Source: Siphonobacter sp. BAB-5405 (lineage in GTDB: Bacteria; Bacteroidota; Bacteroidia; Cytophagales; Spirosomataceae). Taken from it: a stretch of DNA of 64,000 nucleotides. How positions within the stretch are numbered: position 1 is the first letter of the stretch; every line of letters starts with the position of its first letter. Both the position numbers and the translations under genes were made by a program. Below are positions 8,909-17,946 of this stretch, piece by piece. Location of the stretch: assembly GCF_002872335.1 (NCBI RefSeq), contig NZ_NJAG01000022.1, positions 1 through 64,000 of the forward strand, in the 5' to 3' direction. The notes beneath the pieces were generated by a model that had not been told where the DNA came from, made no database searches, and saw only the letters and a program-made list of their open reading frames with translations.

Positions 8909-8917
8909 CCTCCCCTT

Positions 8918-8935
8918 ATGAAAAATCCAGCCTGA
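8918..8935 (+). other. Five-codon upstream ORF in the dnaA leader
   Basis: ATG AAA AAT CCA GCC TGA (MKNPA) lies about 10 bases after the -7 element and ends 7 nt before the TTG start of dnaA, in a different frame. It could act as a leader that couples translation to dnaA, or it could be chance. Confidence 0.3.
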
Positions 8936-8942
8936 AATAGCC

Positions 8943-10382
8943 TTGCAGACTGTCGTTCGTGATGCCAAATCCGTTTGGCAAGAGTGTTTACGGATCATAC
9001 GTGAGTACGTGCCTGAACAAAGTTTCAAAACTTGGTTCGAGCCGATCGTGCCCGCACGTCTGGTTGGAAGCACGCTAACGATTCAGGTACCCAGTGAATT
9101 TTTCTACGAATGGCTGGAGGAAAATTACGTTCACGTGCTCCGTCGGGCGATTGATCATGCCATTGGTCGTCAGGGGATGCTGGAGTATTCGGTGATTGTA
9201 GACCGGGGTGATGACAAGAAGCCACCCATGGGCTATACCGTACCGAACCAGCGGCCTGCTCCCCAGAATTCGGCTCCTCCTGCCAAGAAGGCTTCGGAAC
9301 CGGAACAGCTTCGCAATCCTTTCGAATTACCGGATCTGGATGGTCTGGAACTTACTTCCTATCTCAATCCGATTTATACCTTCGAAAATTACGTCGAGGG
9401 TGACTTTAATCGACTGGCCCGTTCAGCAGGACAGGCTGTAGCGAGTAAGCCCGGCGTAACCTCTTTCAATCCACTGATGATCTACGGTGGCGTAGGTTTG
9501 GGGAAAACGCACCTCGCCCAAGCCATTGGTAATCAGATCAAGGCTTCTAATTCGGGGAAATTTGTCCTATTTGTTTCCACGGAGAAATTCATGAATCAAT
9601 TCGTGATGGCCGTGCGGAACAACTCGATTCAGAACTTTACCAATTTCTACCTCCAGGTGGACGTGTTGATTCTCGACGACGTTCAGTTCCTGGCCGGAAA
9701 GGAACGTACGCAGGAAACGTTTTTCCATATTTTCAATCACCTGCACCAGACGGGTAAGCAGATCATCATGACTTCTGATCGCCCGCCTAAAGATTTGCAG
9801 GGCTTACAGGATCGTCTGCTGTCGCGGTTCAAGTGGGGTCTGTCGGCGGATTTGCAAATGCCGGACCTCGAATCCCGGATTGCCATCATCATGAAGAAAT
9901 TGCATGGTGACGGCGTTGATATTGATTACGAAGTGATCGAGTATCTGGCTCATTCGATTGATACCAACGTACGGGAACTGGAAGGAGTCGTCGTGTCGCT
10001 GATTGCTCAGGCCACGTTACTGCGGCGGGAAATTGACATGAATCTGGCCCGGCAGGTACTCCGCAACATTGTCCAGGATTCCGAACGGGAAGTCACCATC
10101 GAAACCATCATGGAGACGATCTCCCAGCATTACCGAATCAGTTTGCAGGATATGAAAGGCAAAAGCCGGAAGAAAGAGATCGTCTTTCCCCGGCAGGTAG
10201 CCATGTATTTTGCCAAAGATTACACTGATTTATCCCTCAAATCCATCGGATACCATTTCGGCGGCCGCGATCACTCAACGGTCATTCACGCCATTCAGAC
10301 CATCTCCGAACTTAAGGAGCACAATGCTGAGGTAAAAGCACAACTGCAGGAATTACAGAAAAATTTCGGCAAGAAAAGTTAA
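8943..10382 (+). CDS. dnaA: Chromosomal replication initiator protein DnaA
   Basis: A 479-residue DnaA with all domains: N-terminal VWQECLRIIREYVPEQSFKTW (domain I), a short proline-rich linker (about 92-120), the AAA+ domain with Walker A GGVGLGKTH and Walker B ILDDVQFL, and C-terminal domain IV with the helix-turn-helix signature GGRDHSTVIHA. It binds DnaA boxes and opens oriC. The frame has no upstream ATG, and conserved sequence begins directly at TTG 8943, so TTG is the best start. I found no cluster of TTATCCACA boxes beside it, so oriC cannot be placed here. Confidence 0.96.
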   Translation: MQTVVRDAKSVWQECLRIIREYVPEQSFKTWFEPIVPARLVGSTLTIQVPSEFFYEWLEENYVHVLRRAIDHAIGRQGMLEYSVIVDRGDDKKPPMGYTVPNQRPAPQNSAPPAKKASEPEQLRNPFELPDLDGLELTSYLNPIYTFENYVEGDFNRLARSAGQAVASKPGVTSFNPLMIYGGVGLGKTHLAQAIGNQIKASNSGKFVLFVSTEKFMNQFVMAVRNNSIQNFTNFYLQVDVLILDDVQFLAGKERTQETFFHIFNHLHQTGKQIIMTSDRPPKDLQGLQDRLLSRFKWGLSADLQMPDLESRIAIIMKKLHGDGVDIDYEVIEYLAHSIDTNVRELEGVVVSLIAQATLLRREIDMNLARQVLRNIVQDSEREVTIETIMETISQHYRISLQDMKGKSRKKEIVFPRQVAMYFAKDYTDLSLKSIGYHFGGRDHSTVIHAIQTISELKEHNAEVKAQLQELQKNFGKKS

Positions 10383-10417
10383 GACTGCTTTTCTTTGTGG
10401 CTTTCAACCCTCATTGA

Positions 10418-11380
10418 ATGATTCATCATCTTCGCCGTTCCCAGGTCGATGTGTATGCCTACGATGCCTGCGTTGAGCAGTCTGAATGGGGCACCATCTA
10501 CGGACTTTCCTGGTGGCTGGATCAGGTCTCGCCCAATTGGGAATGTCTGGTCTGGCAGGAACAGCCCACTACTCCGTACCGGGCTGTTTTACCCGTACCC
10601 GTCCAGCGACGCTATGGCCTATACCTGGTGCATCAGCCGCTATTTTGTCAGTTCCTGGCTCTGTATTCGGCTGAATCTCTTCCAGTAGCCGTCCAGAAGG
10701 ATTTTATAAAGGCCCTTCTAGCAAAATACGCTCTGATTGCCAGCTATCAGCTCAATTTTCCTGAAGCTTCGGTATTGAGCAGCTTCACAGAACTAAACCT
10801 TCGTCAGATGCATACGCATGTTTTATCGCTGGATGCTCCGTATGAAACCCTTCATCAGGGCTACAACCGGGATCGTAAGATGAATGTCAAGCGGGCGTAT
10901 CAGGCGGATTGGACCTGCCGGAAAGGAAGTGATATTATTCCATTAGCGGAATTTTTCAGACAGCATCACGCCCATCAGATCGAAGGTGGGGCTCACCCAG
11001 GAGCCTATGCATTACTGGAAAGCTTATTTCAGGCCTGTGAAGAACGGGGCTACTCGGATTTGTGGTACGCTGAAAAGCACAATCGGGTAGAGGCAGGAGC
11101 CTGGTTTGTCACCTTCCGGCAACGGACCCTGTACCTCTTTAACGCGGCTACGCCGGAAGGCAGGAAAGGAAATGCCCGGACGTTTTTAATCGATCAGTTT
11201 ATTCGGCAGCGGGCAGGGACGCAGGCGTTGTTTGACTTTGAAAGTGCCAACGTAACCAGCATTGCTGAGTTCTACGCCAGTTTCGGAAGCCAGGTGGCAG
11301 CCTATTATGAACTGCGGAGCAATCGGCTACCGAAAATCATTCAATGGCTATGGAAACTGAAAAATCGCCTGTTACGGTAG
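10418..11380 (+). CDS. GNAT-like acyltransferase (FemAB/BioF2-type fold)
   Basis: A 320-residue protein without signal peptide. The core YETLHQGYNRDRKMNVKRAYQ is followed by a region with DLWYAEKHNRVEAGAWFVTF and YLFNAATPEGRKGNARTFLIDQFI. This arrangement is typical of the BioF2/Acetyltransf_6 group of GNAT-fold proteins, often linked to transfer onto amino sugars or cell-wall precursors. Acceptor and donor are unknown. It starts 35 bp after dnaA in the same direction and may share its transcript. It ends 6 bp from the stop of the convergent DUF3108 gene. Confidence 0.65.
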   Translation: MIHHLRRSQVDVYAYDACVEQSEWGTIYGLSWWLDQVSPNWECLVWQEQPTTPYRAVLPVPVQRRYGLYLVHQPLFCQFLALYSAESLPVAVQKDFIKALLAKYALIASYQLNFPEASVLSSFTELNLRQMHTHVLSLDAPYETLHQGYNRDRKMNVKRAYQADWTCRKGSDIIPLAEFFRQHHAHQIEGGAHPGAYALLESLFQACEERGYSDLWYAEKHNRVEAGAWFVTFRQRTLYLFNAATPEGRKGNARTFLIDQFIRQRAGTQALFDFESANVTSIAEFYASFGSQVAAYYELRSNRLPKIIQWLWKLKNRLLR

Positions 11381-11386
11381 GGCTCG

Positions 11387-12199
11387 TTACTGCCAGTTAA
11401 AGGTCTCTTTCATTCCCCGGTAATCTTTCAAATCCATGGCTACCGATCCAACCACTAAATCGAACTCTACTTTAACCGGTACTTTATTGGCGTCATCCGA
11501 CACCCAGATGCGGATGGCTTCTTTACCATCAAACAACTGATTATTGGGCATCTGAGGGATAATTCGGTGCGTATTGAGCTTGCCGTATTTCGTCTTGATG
11601 ACTTCTTTGCCGGCGTACCGAATTCGAAGATCGATAAACTCATTGTCATAAAACATCTTGACGGCCGTCAGCTGTCCGGTTTTCATTTTGTTGAAATCCA
11701 GACCCCGTACGTAGAAATACGCACTCACTACATCGTATACATCTCCCGGTACTTTAAAATCTTTAACGACTTCGGCTGAGTTTTTCCCTTTGGAAACCGA
11801 AGTAAGTTTATTGCCTTCCTGATCAAAAGAGACGCGTTGCTCCTTGTAGTAGCGACCCTCCTGTTGTTTCATGGCAAAGTCAATCGGCAGCATGGTCTGG
11901 GGGTCCAGGTACGAAGTCCAGCTATCACGGATTTTAGTAACCAGATCAAAAGCCCCCGTCGTTCGTCCGGTGGCCGTTACCCGGTAACAGGCTTTTCCCT
12001 TCACCCGGTGAAATTTATCACTCACATCCACGATGGCCTCGGCGGCATTGATAAACCCGTAATGCACCCGATATTCCAGATGTTCGCCCTGATTGATAAC
12101 CGAGTCTACCTTAGGCTCTGGTTGTCTGAACGCCAGTAAACACCCTACGAGACAACTACCTACCAACGTAAAAAATGTATAACTACGGAACCTCTTCAT
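11387..12199 (-). CDS. DUF3108 domain-containing exported protein
   Basis: A 270-residue protein with an N-terminal signal sequence (hydrophobic residues 8-25; LVGC near 20 could be a lipobox). The body is a DUF3108 domain: GEHLEYRVHYGFINAAEA, YRVTATGRTTGAFDLVTKIRD, then VRIWVSDD-type segments near the end. DUF3108 is a periplasmic beta-rich domain of unknown function found widely in Gram-negatives. It is the downstream neighbour of the predicted aminopeptidase on the same strand, about 95 bp apart. Confidence 0.82.
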   Translation of the reverse strand: MKRFRSYTFFTLVGSCLVGCLLAFRQPEPKVDSVINQGEHLEYRVHYGFINAAEAIVDVSDKFHRVKGKACYRVTATGRTTGAFDLVTKIRDSWTSYLDPQTMLPIDFAMKQQEGRYYKEQRVSFDQEGNKLTSVSKGKNSAEVVKDFKVPGDVYDVVSAYFYVRGLDFNKMKTGQLTAVKMFYDNEFIDLRIRYAGKEVIKTKYGKLNTHRIIPQMPNNQLFDGKEAIRIWVSDDANKVPVKVEFDLVVGSVAMDLKDYRGMKETFNWQ

Positions 12200-12293
12200 G
12201 CAATAGTGGGGATAGGATCAAGTCGTCAGGTTTCTGGCCTGCAACTTTAAATCTTTTCAGTAGGGTTTCAAAGTGGCACGGCGATGTTCTTGC

Positions 12294-13319
12294 TTAGCGG
12301 CCGTATTTTGCTTTTAAATGCTGTAAATAACGTTTAAAGTCGCTATTAAATTTTTCCCGGAAGTCTACTTCGAATTCATTCCTTCGGGAATTATACGTTG
12401 CAAAACCAACGAAAAAAGCATTGTTCACGTCTCTGGGCCAGGTTCGCTTTTTCACATGGGACAAATTCTGATACAGAGAATCCGACTGCTGTAGGATTTC
12501 CCCGATCAGCGTTTTTTTAAGCTGATCCTTACGGGCCTTGGGCAGGTTGTCCGGAAAGCTTTCGTATAGACGATCCAGCAGTACTTTTCCGCGATTGAAA
12601 TGCTGGATATACCGTTCACGAAATACTTTTCCTTCCTGATAACTGCGATACTGCGGTGAATCGGTTCCAAAACGCTGTGCCAAAAAACGTACGGCTCCGT
12701 AATCGCCAATAAAGTTGGCCAGGTTTTCATTGAATTCATGCTGATTCTTGATGAATAAGGTAGAATGCGTCATTTCATGCATAATCAGGCTTGCCAACCG
12801 TCCTTCCGACAATTGAAGCATACCCGAGAGAATGGGATCATGAAAGTAGCCCAGTGTACTGTAAGCGGAAACGGGACTAATTTCGGTATCATATCCCTTC
12901 CAGAGCTGGGCTTCCTGTTTGGCTTTTTCCAAATCGAAGAAACCTTTATACGTAAACGAACCGATGAGTGGAAACGAAAACTCAACGGCTTTAATCCGAT
13001 ACGGTTCTGCTACCGTAAGTACGTAACAGATGGGCTTATTTTGCTGATCGTAGTAGGTCTGGTAGTTGGGAGTAGCGTTGAGGCCGAGGGAATCAATGGC
13101 AAACTGCCGAATTTCCTCGATGAAGCGAAGTTTGGCTTTTACCGAATCCGGTATTGCCGGATCCGTCAGGACTTCTTCGACGGGCTTGGCCTCAAGGATA
13201 ACCCGGGCTCCGCCGCTGAGCTGGCCATAGCCATACCGAACCCAATCCCATTGCCAGATGATCAGTATCAGCATTAATAGGCTTAAAATCAGAAAGACTC
13301 GTTTCAAAATACGTTTCAT
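12294..13319 (-). CDS. Predicted membrane-anchored aminopeptidase (Aminopep/COG4324 family)
   Basis: A 341-residue protein with an N-terminal membrane anchor (residues 8-23). The family marker YGYGQLSGGARVIL follows, then the zinc-protease motif HEMTH in SLIMHEMTHSTLFIKN near residue 182 and FNENLANFIGDYGA, which supplies a downstream Glu. This order matches the COG4324/PF10023 predicted aminopeptidase family. It is probably periplasmic and bound to the membrane. Substrate is unknown; the peptidase call rests on family annotation and the intact HExxH. Confidence 0.82.
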   Translation of the reverse strand: MKRILKRVFLILSLLMLILIIWQWDWVRYGYGQLSGGARVILEAKPVEEVLTDPAIPDSVKAKLRFIEEIRQFAIDSLGLNATPNYQTYYDQQNKPICYVLTVAEPYRIKAVEFSFPLIGSFTYKGFFDLEKAKQEAQLWKGYDTEISPVSAYSTLGYFHDPILSGMLQLSEGRLASLIMHEMTHSTLFIKNQHEFNENLANFIGDYGAVRFLAQRFGTDSPQYRSYQEGKVFRERYIQHFNRGKVLLDRLYESFPDNLPKARKDQLKKTLIGEILQQSDSLYQNLSHVKKRTWPRDVNNAFFVGFATYNSRRNEFEVDFREKFNSDFKRYLQHLKAKYGR

Positions 13320-13550
13320 GGAAAAATTCTAGGGGAAACCGGAAAATCAATAATATTTCTTTTTTTGTAAACGGTTATGGCCGCAATGGTGTTTTGAAAG
13401 TAACTATGTTTCTGGATTAACGAAGTAGCGAAGTATCTTTTGCGGATTGATTAAAAAAATACAACAATTTTTAGTCAATGGTTAGGATATTTGCCCGAAA
13501 AGCAGTAATTTTAGATCATATTCTTCACCCAATAGCTCGTTTTTTGATAC

Positions 13551-14621
13551 ATGGCACAAGCAACCGGTACTGATGCAGGACAGAAATTGAAAGCTCTGCA
13601 AACGACCATTGAAAAATTAGACAAAGCCTACGGTAAAGGTACGGTCATGCGTCTTGCTGACGCTAAAGTGCTCGATATTCCCGTGATTTCAACGGGGTCA
13701 CTGGGCCTTGACCTGGCCTTAGGCATCGGTGGCGTGCCCCGGGGACGGGTCGTAGAGATCTACGGACCTGAATCATCCGGTAAGACGACCATCGCCATGC
13801 ACTGCATTGCGGAGGCACAAAAGAAAGGAGGCCTAGCCGCTTTCATTGATGCTGAACACGCCTTTGACCGTAGCTATGCGGAAAAATTAGGTATTGACAC
13901 GGGCAATTTGTTGATTGCTCAACCCGACAACGGGGAGCAGGCTCTGGAAATTGCCGAGCATCTGATTTCTTCAGGTGCCATTGATATTATTGTGATTGAC
14001 TCCGTAGCCGCTCTGGTACCCAAAGCCGAAATTGAAGGCGACATGGGAGATTCCAAAGTGGGTCTGCAAGCCCGTTTGATGTCGCAGGCGTTGCGTAAAA
14101 TGACGGGTATTATTAATAAAACGTCCTGCTGCTGTATTTTCATCAACCAGTTGCGGGAAAAAATCGGTGTGATGTTCGGGAACCCCGAAACGACTACCGG
14201 TGGTAACGCTTTGAAGTTCTATGCTTCGGTTCGGTTGGATATTCGCCGGGCTGGACAAATCAAAGAAGGAGCCGATAGTATCACGGGTAACCGTACTCGT
14301 GTGAAAGTGGTGAAAAACAAACTGGCTCCTCCATTCAAAGTCATCGAGTTTGACATCATGTACGGTGAAGGTATCTCCAAGGTAGGCGAGGTGCTTGACT
14401 TAGCCGTTGAACTGGAAATCGTTAAGAAATCCGGTTCCTGGTTTAGCTACGGTACCAACCGTTTGGGTCAAGGCCGTGATGCCGTGAAAGAATTGTTGAA
14501 AGACAATCCGGAACTGCTCGACGAGCTGGAAGCCAAAATCAAGGATAAGGTGAAAGGGGATGACGAAGCACTCGTTGATACGCTGGAGCCGAACGTAGTA
14601 GATGATGGCAAAGAAGAGTAA
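13551..14621 (+). CDS. recA: Recombinase RecA
   Basis: A 356-residue RecA. It has [13 protein letters not shown] near the N-terminus, Walker [35 protein letters not shown], loop region QALRKMTG, and the L2 segment [15 protein letters not shown]. It forms ATP-dependent filaments on single-stranded DNA for recombination and the SOS response. Length is normal, with an acidic C-terminal tail. The 230-bp AT-rich upstream region has a near-consensus -7 box (GATATTTG, ending about 55 bp before ATG). I saw no clear LexA-type operator. A strong terminator follows. Confidence 0.98.
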   Translation: MAQATGTDAGQKLKALQTTIEKLDKAYGKGTVMRLADAKVLDIPVISTGSLGLDLALGIGGVPRGRVVEIYGPESSGKTTIAMHCIAEAQKKGGLAAFIDAEHAFDRSYAEKLGIDTGNLLIAQPDNGEQALEIAEHLISSGAIDIIVIDSVAALVPKAEIEGDMGDSKVGLQARLMSQALRKMTGIINKTSCCCIFINQLREKIGVMFGNPETTTGGNALKFYASVRLDIRRAGQIKEGADSITGNRTRVKVVKNKLAPPFKVIEFDIMYGEGISKVGEVLDLAVELEIVKKSGSWFSYGTNRLGQGRDAVKELLKDNPELLDELEAKIKDKVKGDDEALVDTLEPNVVDDGKEE

Positions 14622-14630
14622 TATGTTAAT

Positions 14631-14663
14631 AAAAAACCCGCTGACTCAGTTAGCGGGTTTTTT
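14631..14663. terminator. Bidirectional terminator between recA and the SDR gene
   Basis: AAAAAACCCGCT and AGCGGGTTTTTT form a stem flanked by A and T runs on either side. It can therefore end transcription of recA (+) and of the convergent SDR gene (-). Confidence 0.92.
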
Positions 14664-14670
14664 ATTGAAT

Positions 14671-15441
14671 TTACACGTAAATCATTTTCCGGGTCATACC
14701 GCCGTCCACGAAGAAATTCTGACCCGTGATGAAAGAGTTGTCGGGGTTGAGTAAAAAGAGAACCATGCGAGCAATGTCCCCGGCTTGTCCCACGCGGCCC
14801 GCCGGATGCTGCTCATGATCGGCTTCGCTAAGTTTTTCAGGTTGACGGACAGATGATTTCTTCAACGAAGAAACATCAATCCAGCCCGGAGAAATGCAGT
14901 TCACCCGTACATCAGGACCTAAGCTGATAGCTAAGGAATGGGTTAGGGCGAAAATACCGCCTTTCGACGCGGAGTAGGCGAAAGTCCCTGGCTCCGACTG
15001 AAAAGCCCGCGTCGAACACAAATTGATAATTGATCCTTGGGTCTTTTTCAGATGAGATGCTGCAAGCTTGCTGGCATAAAAAGGACCCGATAAATTGATT
15101 CCCAGGCCCTGATCCCAGTCTTCGAACGACCATTCTTCAATGGGTTTAGCTTCAAAAACAGCTGCATTATTGATAAGGACGTCCAACTGACCATAGTGGT
15201 TGAGAGTAGCCTGAAAGGCCTGTTCCACTTCGGCTGCCTTCCCTACATTGCAACGTAACGCCAGTAAGGGGCCGAGTGGTTGCAAAGTCTGTTCCGTTTC
15301 GGTAAGAGCTTCCTGGTCCGAATCCCAAATCGCTATCGAGTAACCTTGTTGTAATAAGGTCTGAGCCAGTTCCCGGCCAATGCCCTGAGCTCCACCGGTT
15401 ATAATTGCTACTTTTTCCTGCATGCTTGATTCATTAGTCAT
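14671..15441 (-). CDS. SDR family NAD(P)-dependent oxidoreductase
   Basis: A 256-residue classical short-chain dehydrogenase. The Rossmann motif is TGGAQGIG near residue 15, with NNAAV near 91, the catalytic Ser/Tyr/Lys in LCSTRAF and YSASKGG, the PGW loop, and a C-terminal FVDGGMTRKM. Substrate cannot be inferred. It could start at ATG 15423 (MQEKVAI), closer to the fold, rather than at 15441. It follows the DUF4230 gene by about 33 bp, likely in one minus-strand operon with DUF4230 and the LuxE-like gene. Confidence 0.88.
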   Translation of the reverse strand: MTNESSMQEKVAIITGGAQGIGRELAQTLLQQGYSIAIWDSDQEALTETEQTLQPLGPLLALRCNVGKAAEVEQAFQATLNHYGQLDVLINNAAVFEAKPIEEWSFEDWDQGLGINLSGPFYASKLAASHLKKTQGSIINLCSTRAFQSEPGTFAYSASKGGIFALTHSLAISLGPDVRVNCISPGWIDVSSLKKSSVRQPEKLSEADHEQHPAGRVGQAGDIARMVLFLLNPDNSFITGQNFFVDGGMTRKMIYV

Positions 15442-15474
15442 GAAAGAGAGGGCTCAAAAAAGTATACGATGCGT

Positions 15475-16083
15475 TTAGCGGGGATCGTCAATCTGCCCTT
15501 TCATGCGATACCGAAGCAGTACCTTTTTGCCGGAAACTTTTTCCAACATCGGACGAAGGATTTTAGTAGCGTTCAGTTTGGTTTGTTCCAAAATGCCCTG
15601 CTGAATAGCGGAGGTCTGTACCTGCTCTTCTGCCTTTTTGAATGCCTGATCAATCAAAAGAGCTTCATCATTGAAAGCAAATTCAGTATTGTATACCTTG
15701 GATTTGGAGTGATCGACCCGGGCCAGGCAGATTTCCGGATCGGGCAGGCGTACAATCAGAGTGTCTCCCATTTCTCCGAGATCGGTAACCGTCATTTTGG
15801 TTAGATCCAGACAACCGACGGCTTCGCCCTGAATAATGAGCAATGCTTTTGCATCCGGTAGAAACTGCCGGGTAATCTGCTGATCAACAACATCACGAAA
15901 ATTGTATTTAACCAGCTCCAGTTTACCCAGCGAAGTAATTTCGCGTAGCACAATATTGTGATTGGAAATCACCTCAGGCTCTGCTCGTTGTAAAAAGAAC
16001 TTTTGCGATTTAAGTTTTTCCCAGCCGTAAATGGCAGCAGCCAGGAGCAGAACCAGAAAAAGAATACGAATCAGGAAACGCAT
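15475..16083 (-). CDS. DUF4230 domain-containing membrane-anchored protein
   Basis: A 202-residue protein with one N-terminal membrane segment (residues 4-20) and a DUF4230 body. The body shows VLREITSLGKLELVKYNFRDVV, DAKALLIIQGEAVGCLDL, LPDPEI and a helical C-terminal part rich in Glu/Gln. DUF4230 has no established function. The body should face the periplasm. It lies 12 bp from the LuxE-like gene upstream and just before the SDR gene. Confidence 0.82.
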   Translation of the reverse strand: MRFLIRILFLVLLLAAAIYGWEKLKSQKFFLQRAEPEVISNHNIVLREITSLGKLELVKYNFRDVVDQQITRQFLPDAKALLIIQGEAVGCLDLTKMTVTDLGEMGDTLIVRLPDPEICLARVDHSKSKVYNTEFAFNDEALLIDQAFKKAEEQVQTSAIQQGILEQTKLNATKILRPMLEKVSGKKVLLRYRMKGQIDDPR

Positions 16084-16095
16084 AGACTTATCGTG

Positions 16096-17115
16096 CTAAA
16101 GTACCATCAGATTACAACCTCGAATATCGGAGTTATCGAAGCGACCGAGAACCCGAAAGCTATTCGCCTCGGAACCATAACTGCCTAAATCTTTCGTTTC
16201 TAAAAAACTGCACGAGTCAATATTAGCCAGGTCGATTACATTGAGTCCGCCCGAACGCCGCGAAGGTTCATTGCGGGGATAATACGTAAACGGATCATTG
16301 ACATCCCGCAGACTGATCTGCAAACTGGGCGGTAAATGAAAAATACCTTCACCAAAAGAGTATCCCTGTGACAGTAATTCCGTCATGCCGTATTCGGAGT
16401 GAATGACAGGAACGTGAAAAGCTTTCGTGAGCAATTGGTGTACTTCTTCCCGAAGCAGTTCCTGTCGCCGGCCTTTCATACCGCCCGTTTCCATGACAAT
16501 CAGTTGAGGCATATCTTCCAGAAACGATAAATCGGCAGTTTCCGCCAGATCAAGCAATGCAAACGTGACTCCGATTAGAAGTACTTTACGCTGCCGATCC
16601 GGCTGGAGGGCCCGAAGGCGTTCGAGCAGTTCATTCGTATTGTTCAGATAAAAACCCGAATACGCCGACTGATTCTTTTCCACAAAATGCCGGACCATAT
16701 GGACCAGCGAAGAGTTACTCCTTTCGAGGTAGGAGGGTAACAGAGCCAGTAGGTGGAAATCCTGCAGGGAACCGTAAAAGCGTTCAAAAATCTGCTCACT
16801 AATCTGGTCATAAAAAGCCGGATCCGCCACGTAATGCTGACTCGTTACCTGACCGGTAGTACCGCTACTGGCAAACACAAGGGGTGTGGAAGCCTGGGTA
16901 GAAAGTACTCGATGAGATTTGAAAAACTCGATGGGCAGGTATGGAATCTGTTCTACCGCTTTCACCTGAGCGGGGGAGATTCGCAAATGCCGTAAATATT
17001 CCTGATAAACCGAATTCTGGGCCGCCTGAAACTGGAAAACTTCCAGGGCTAGGGCTGGAAAAGAAGCCTCTTCCAGCGACAATACGCGGTCTTTAAGCTC
17101 CTGCTGAATGGACAT
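16096..17115 (-). CDS. LuxE-like acyl-protein synthetase / acyltransferase
   Basis: A 339-residue member of the LuxE (PF04443) branch of the adenylate-forming superfamily. The signature VFASSGTTGQVTSQH (about residues 80-94) is the phosphate-binding loop, followed by METGGMKGRRQEL and SEYGMTELLSQGYS. In LuxE the enzyme activates fatty acids as acyl-adenylates. In Bacteroidota these proteins are widespread outside luminescence and their role is unclear. It is the first gene of a probable three-gene minus-strand operon (LuxE-like, DUF4230, SDR). Confidence 0.82.
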   Translation of the reverse strand: MSIQQELKDRVLSLEEASFPALALEVFQFQAAQNSVYQEYLRHLRISPAQVKAVEQIPYLPIEFFKSHRVLSTQASTPLVFASSGTTGQVTSQHYVADPAFYDQISEQIFERFYGSLQDFHLLALLPSYLERSNSSLVHMVRHFVEKNQSAYSGFYLNNTNELLERLRALQPDRQRKVLLIGVTFALLDLAETADLSFLEDMPQLIVMETGGMKGRRQELLREEVHQLLTKAFHVPVIHSEYGMTELLSQGYSFGEGIFHLPPSLQISLRDVNDPFTYYPRNEPSRRSGGLNVIDLANIDSCSFLETKDLGSYGSEANSFRVLGRFDNSDIRGCNLMVL

Positions 17116-17303
17116 GATGATTACTAAATAGCAGTACGTAGGTAAAATGCTACGGGTGTGATCGAAGACAAGGCCGGACCAAGCGATTGGAAAAATTCCT
17201 TTCTGAAAGGCAAAATGCAGAGCAATTTTAATTTACCAAAGGGCTTATGTAACTTTCCGCCCGTCTCGTCGTTTATGACAGAGACGAAATGATTTAGGTT
17301 CCT

Positions 17304-17828
17304 ATGAAACGATTATTATTTATCTTTTCCATAACGACAGCCGTACTGGCCCTAGCCAGCTGTACGGCTGAGCCGGATTTTTCGGACGTCCCTTTTATTT
17401 CGGATGCCACCCTAACGAAATACGCGAGTGGTAGGGATCGTTTGGGCAACGTCAATGATTCGCTGGTTGTGTCTTTGAAGTTTCAGGACGGGGATGGTGA
17501 TTTAGGCGTATCTCCCACCAGCTACCCGGAAGACGATACCCTTTCTAAAATCAACAATAATTACGAGGTTCGAACCTTCCAGCGGAAAAATGGACAGTTT
17601 CAGGATATCACGGGTTCGCAAACCGTATCGAATTCCGGTAACTTTCCTCGCTTGCGAACGGATAACAAACGGGGACCTATTGAAGGTACGCTGACTCGAT
17701 CCATTACGGTATTTCGCATTCCACAAAATAGAAACGATACGCTAAAATTTATGATCAGGATCCGGGATCGGGCCATGAACGTTAGTAATGAAATCGAAAC
17801 GCCCGTTGTAGTGGTAAATTCGAACTAG
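17304..17828 (+). CDS. Hypothetical lipoprotein
   Basis: A 174-residue protein with a clear lipoprotein signal: MKRLLFIFSITTAVLALASC, Cys at 20. The mature part is acidic, with VSLKFQDGDGDLG near residue 60 and a C-terminal beta-rich half (TVFRIPQNRNDTLKFMIRIRDRAMN). This resembles short Bacteroidota lipoproteins of unknown function. TAACTTTC at 17250-17257 is a weak -7-like element. It is monocistronic, ended by a bidirectional terminator. Confidence 0.75.
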   Translation: MKRLLFIFSITTAVLALASCTAEPDFSDVPFISDATLTKYASGRDRLGNVNDSLVVSLKFQDGDGDLGVSPTSYPEDDTLSKINNNYEVRTFQRKNGQFQDITGSQTVSNSGNFPRLRTDNKRGPIEGTLTRSITVFRIPQNRNDTLKFMIRIRDRAMNVSNEIETPVVVVNSN

Positions 17829-17864
17829 AAGCGGTAACGCCTGTACGCCTCTATCGAATAGCTC

Positions 17865-17928
17865 AAAAAGGCCCGTTTTGTAAGGGATAAATGTCTTGGA
17901 CGATTCCTTACTGAAACGGGCCTTTTCT
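17865..17928. terminator. Bidirectional terminator
   Basis: A long stem pairs AAAAGGCCCGTTT-GTAAGG (about 17866-17885) with CCTTAC-GAAACGGGCCTTTT (17906-17925). A/T runs lie at both ends. It separates the lipoprotein (+) from the histidine kinase (-). Confidence 0.88.
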
Positions 17929-17946
17929 ATGGTAGGGATAGAAGGT

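Noticed and set aside
8750-8942. Possible oriC beside dnaA
   Set aside because: No cluster of TTATCCACA-type boxes or clear DUE was seen, and dnaA is often far from oriC in this phylum.
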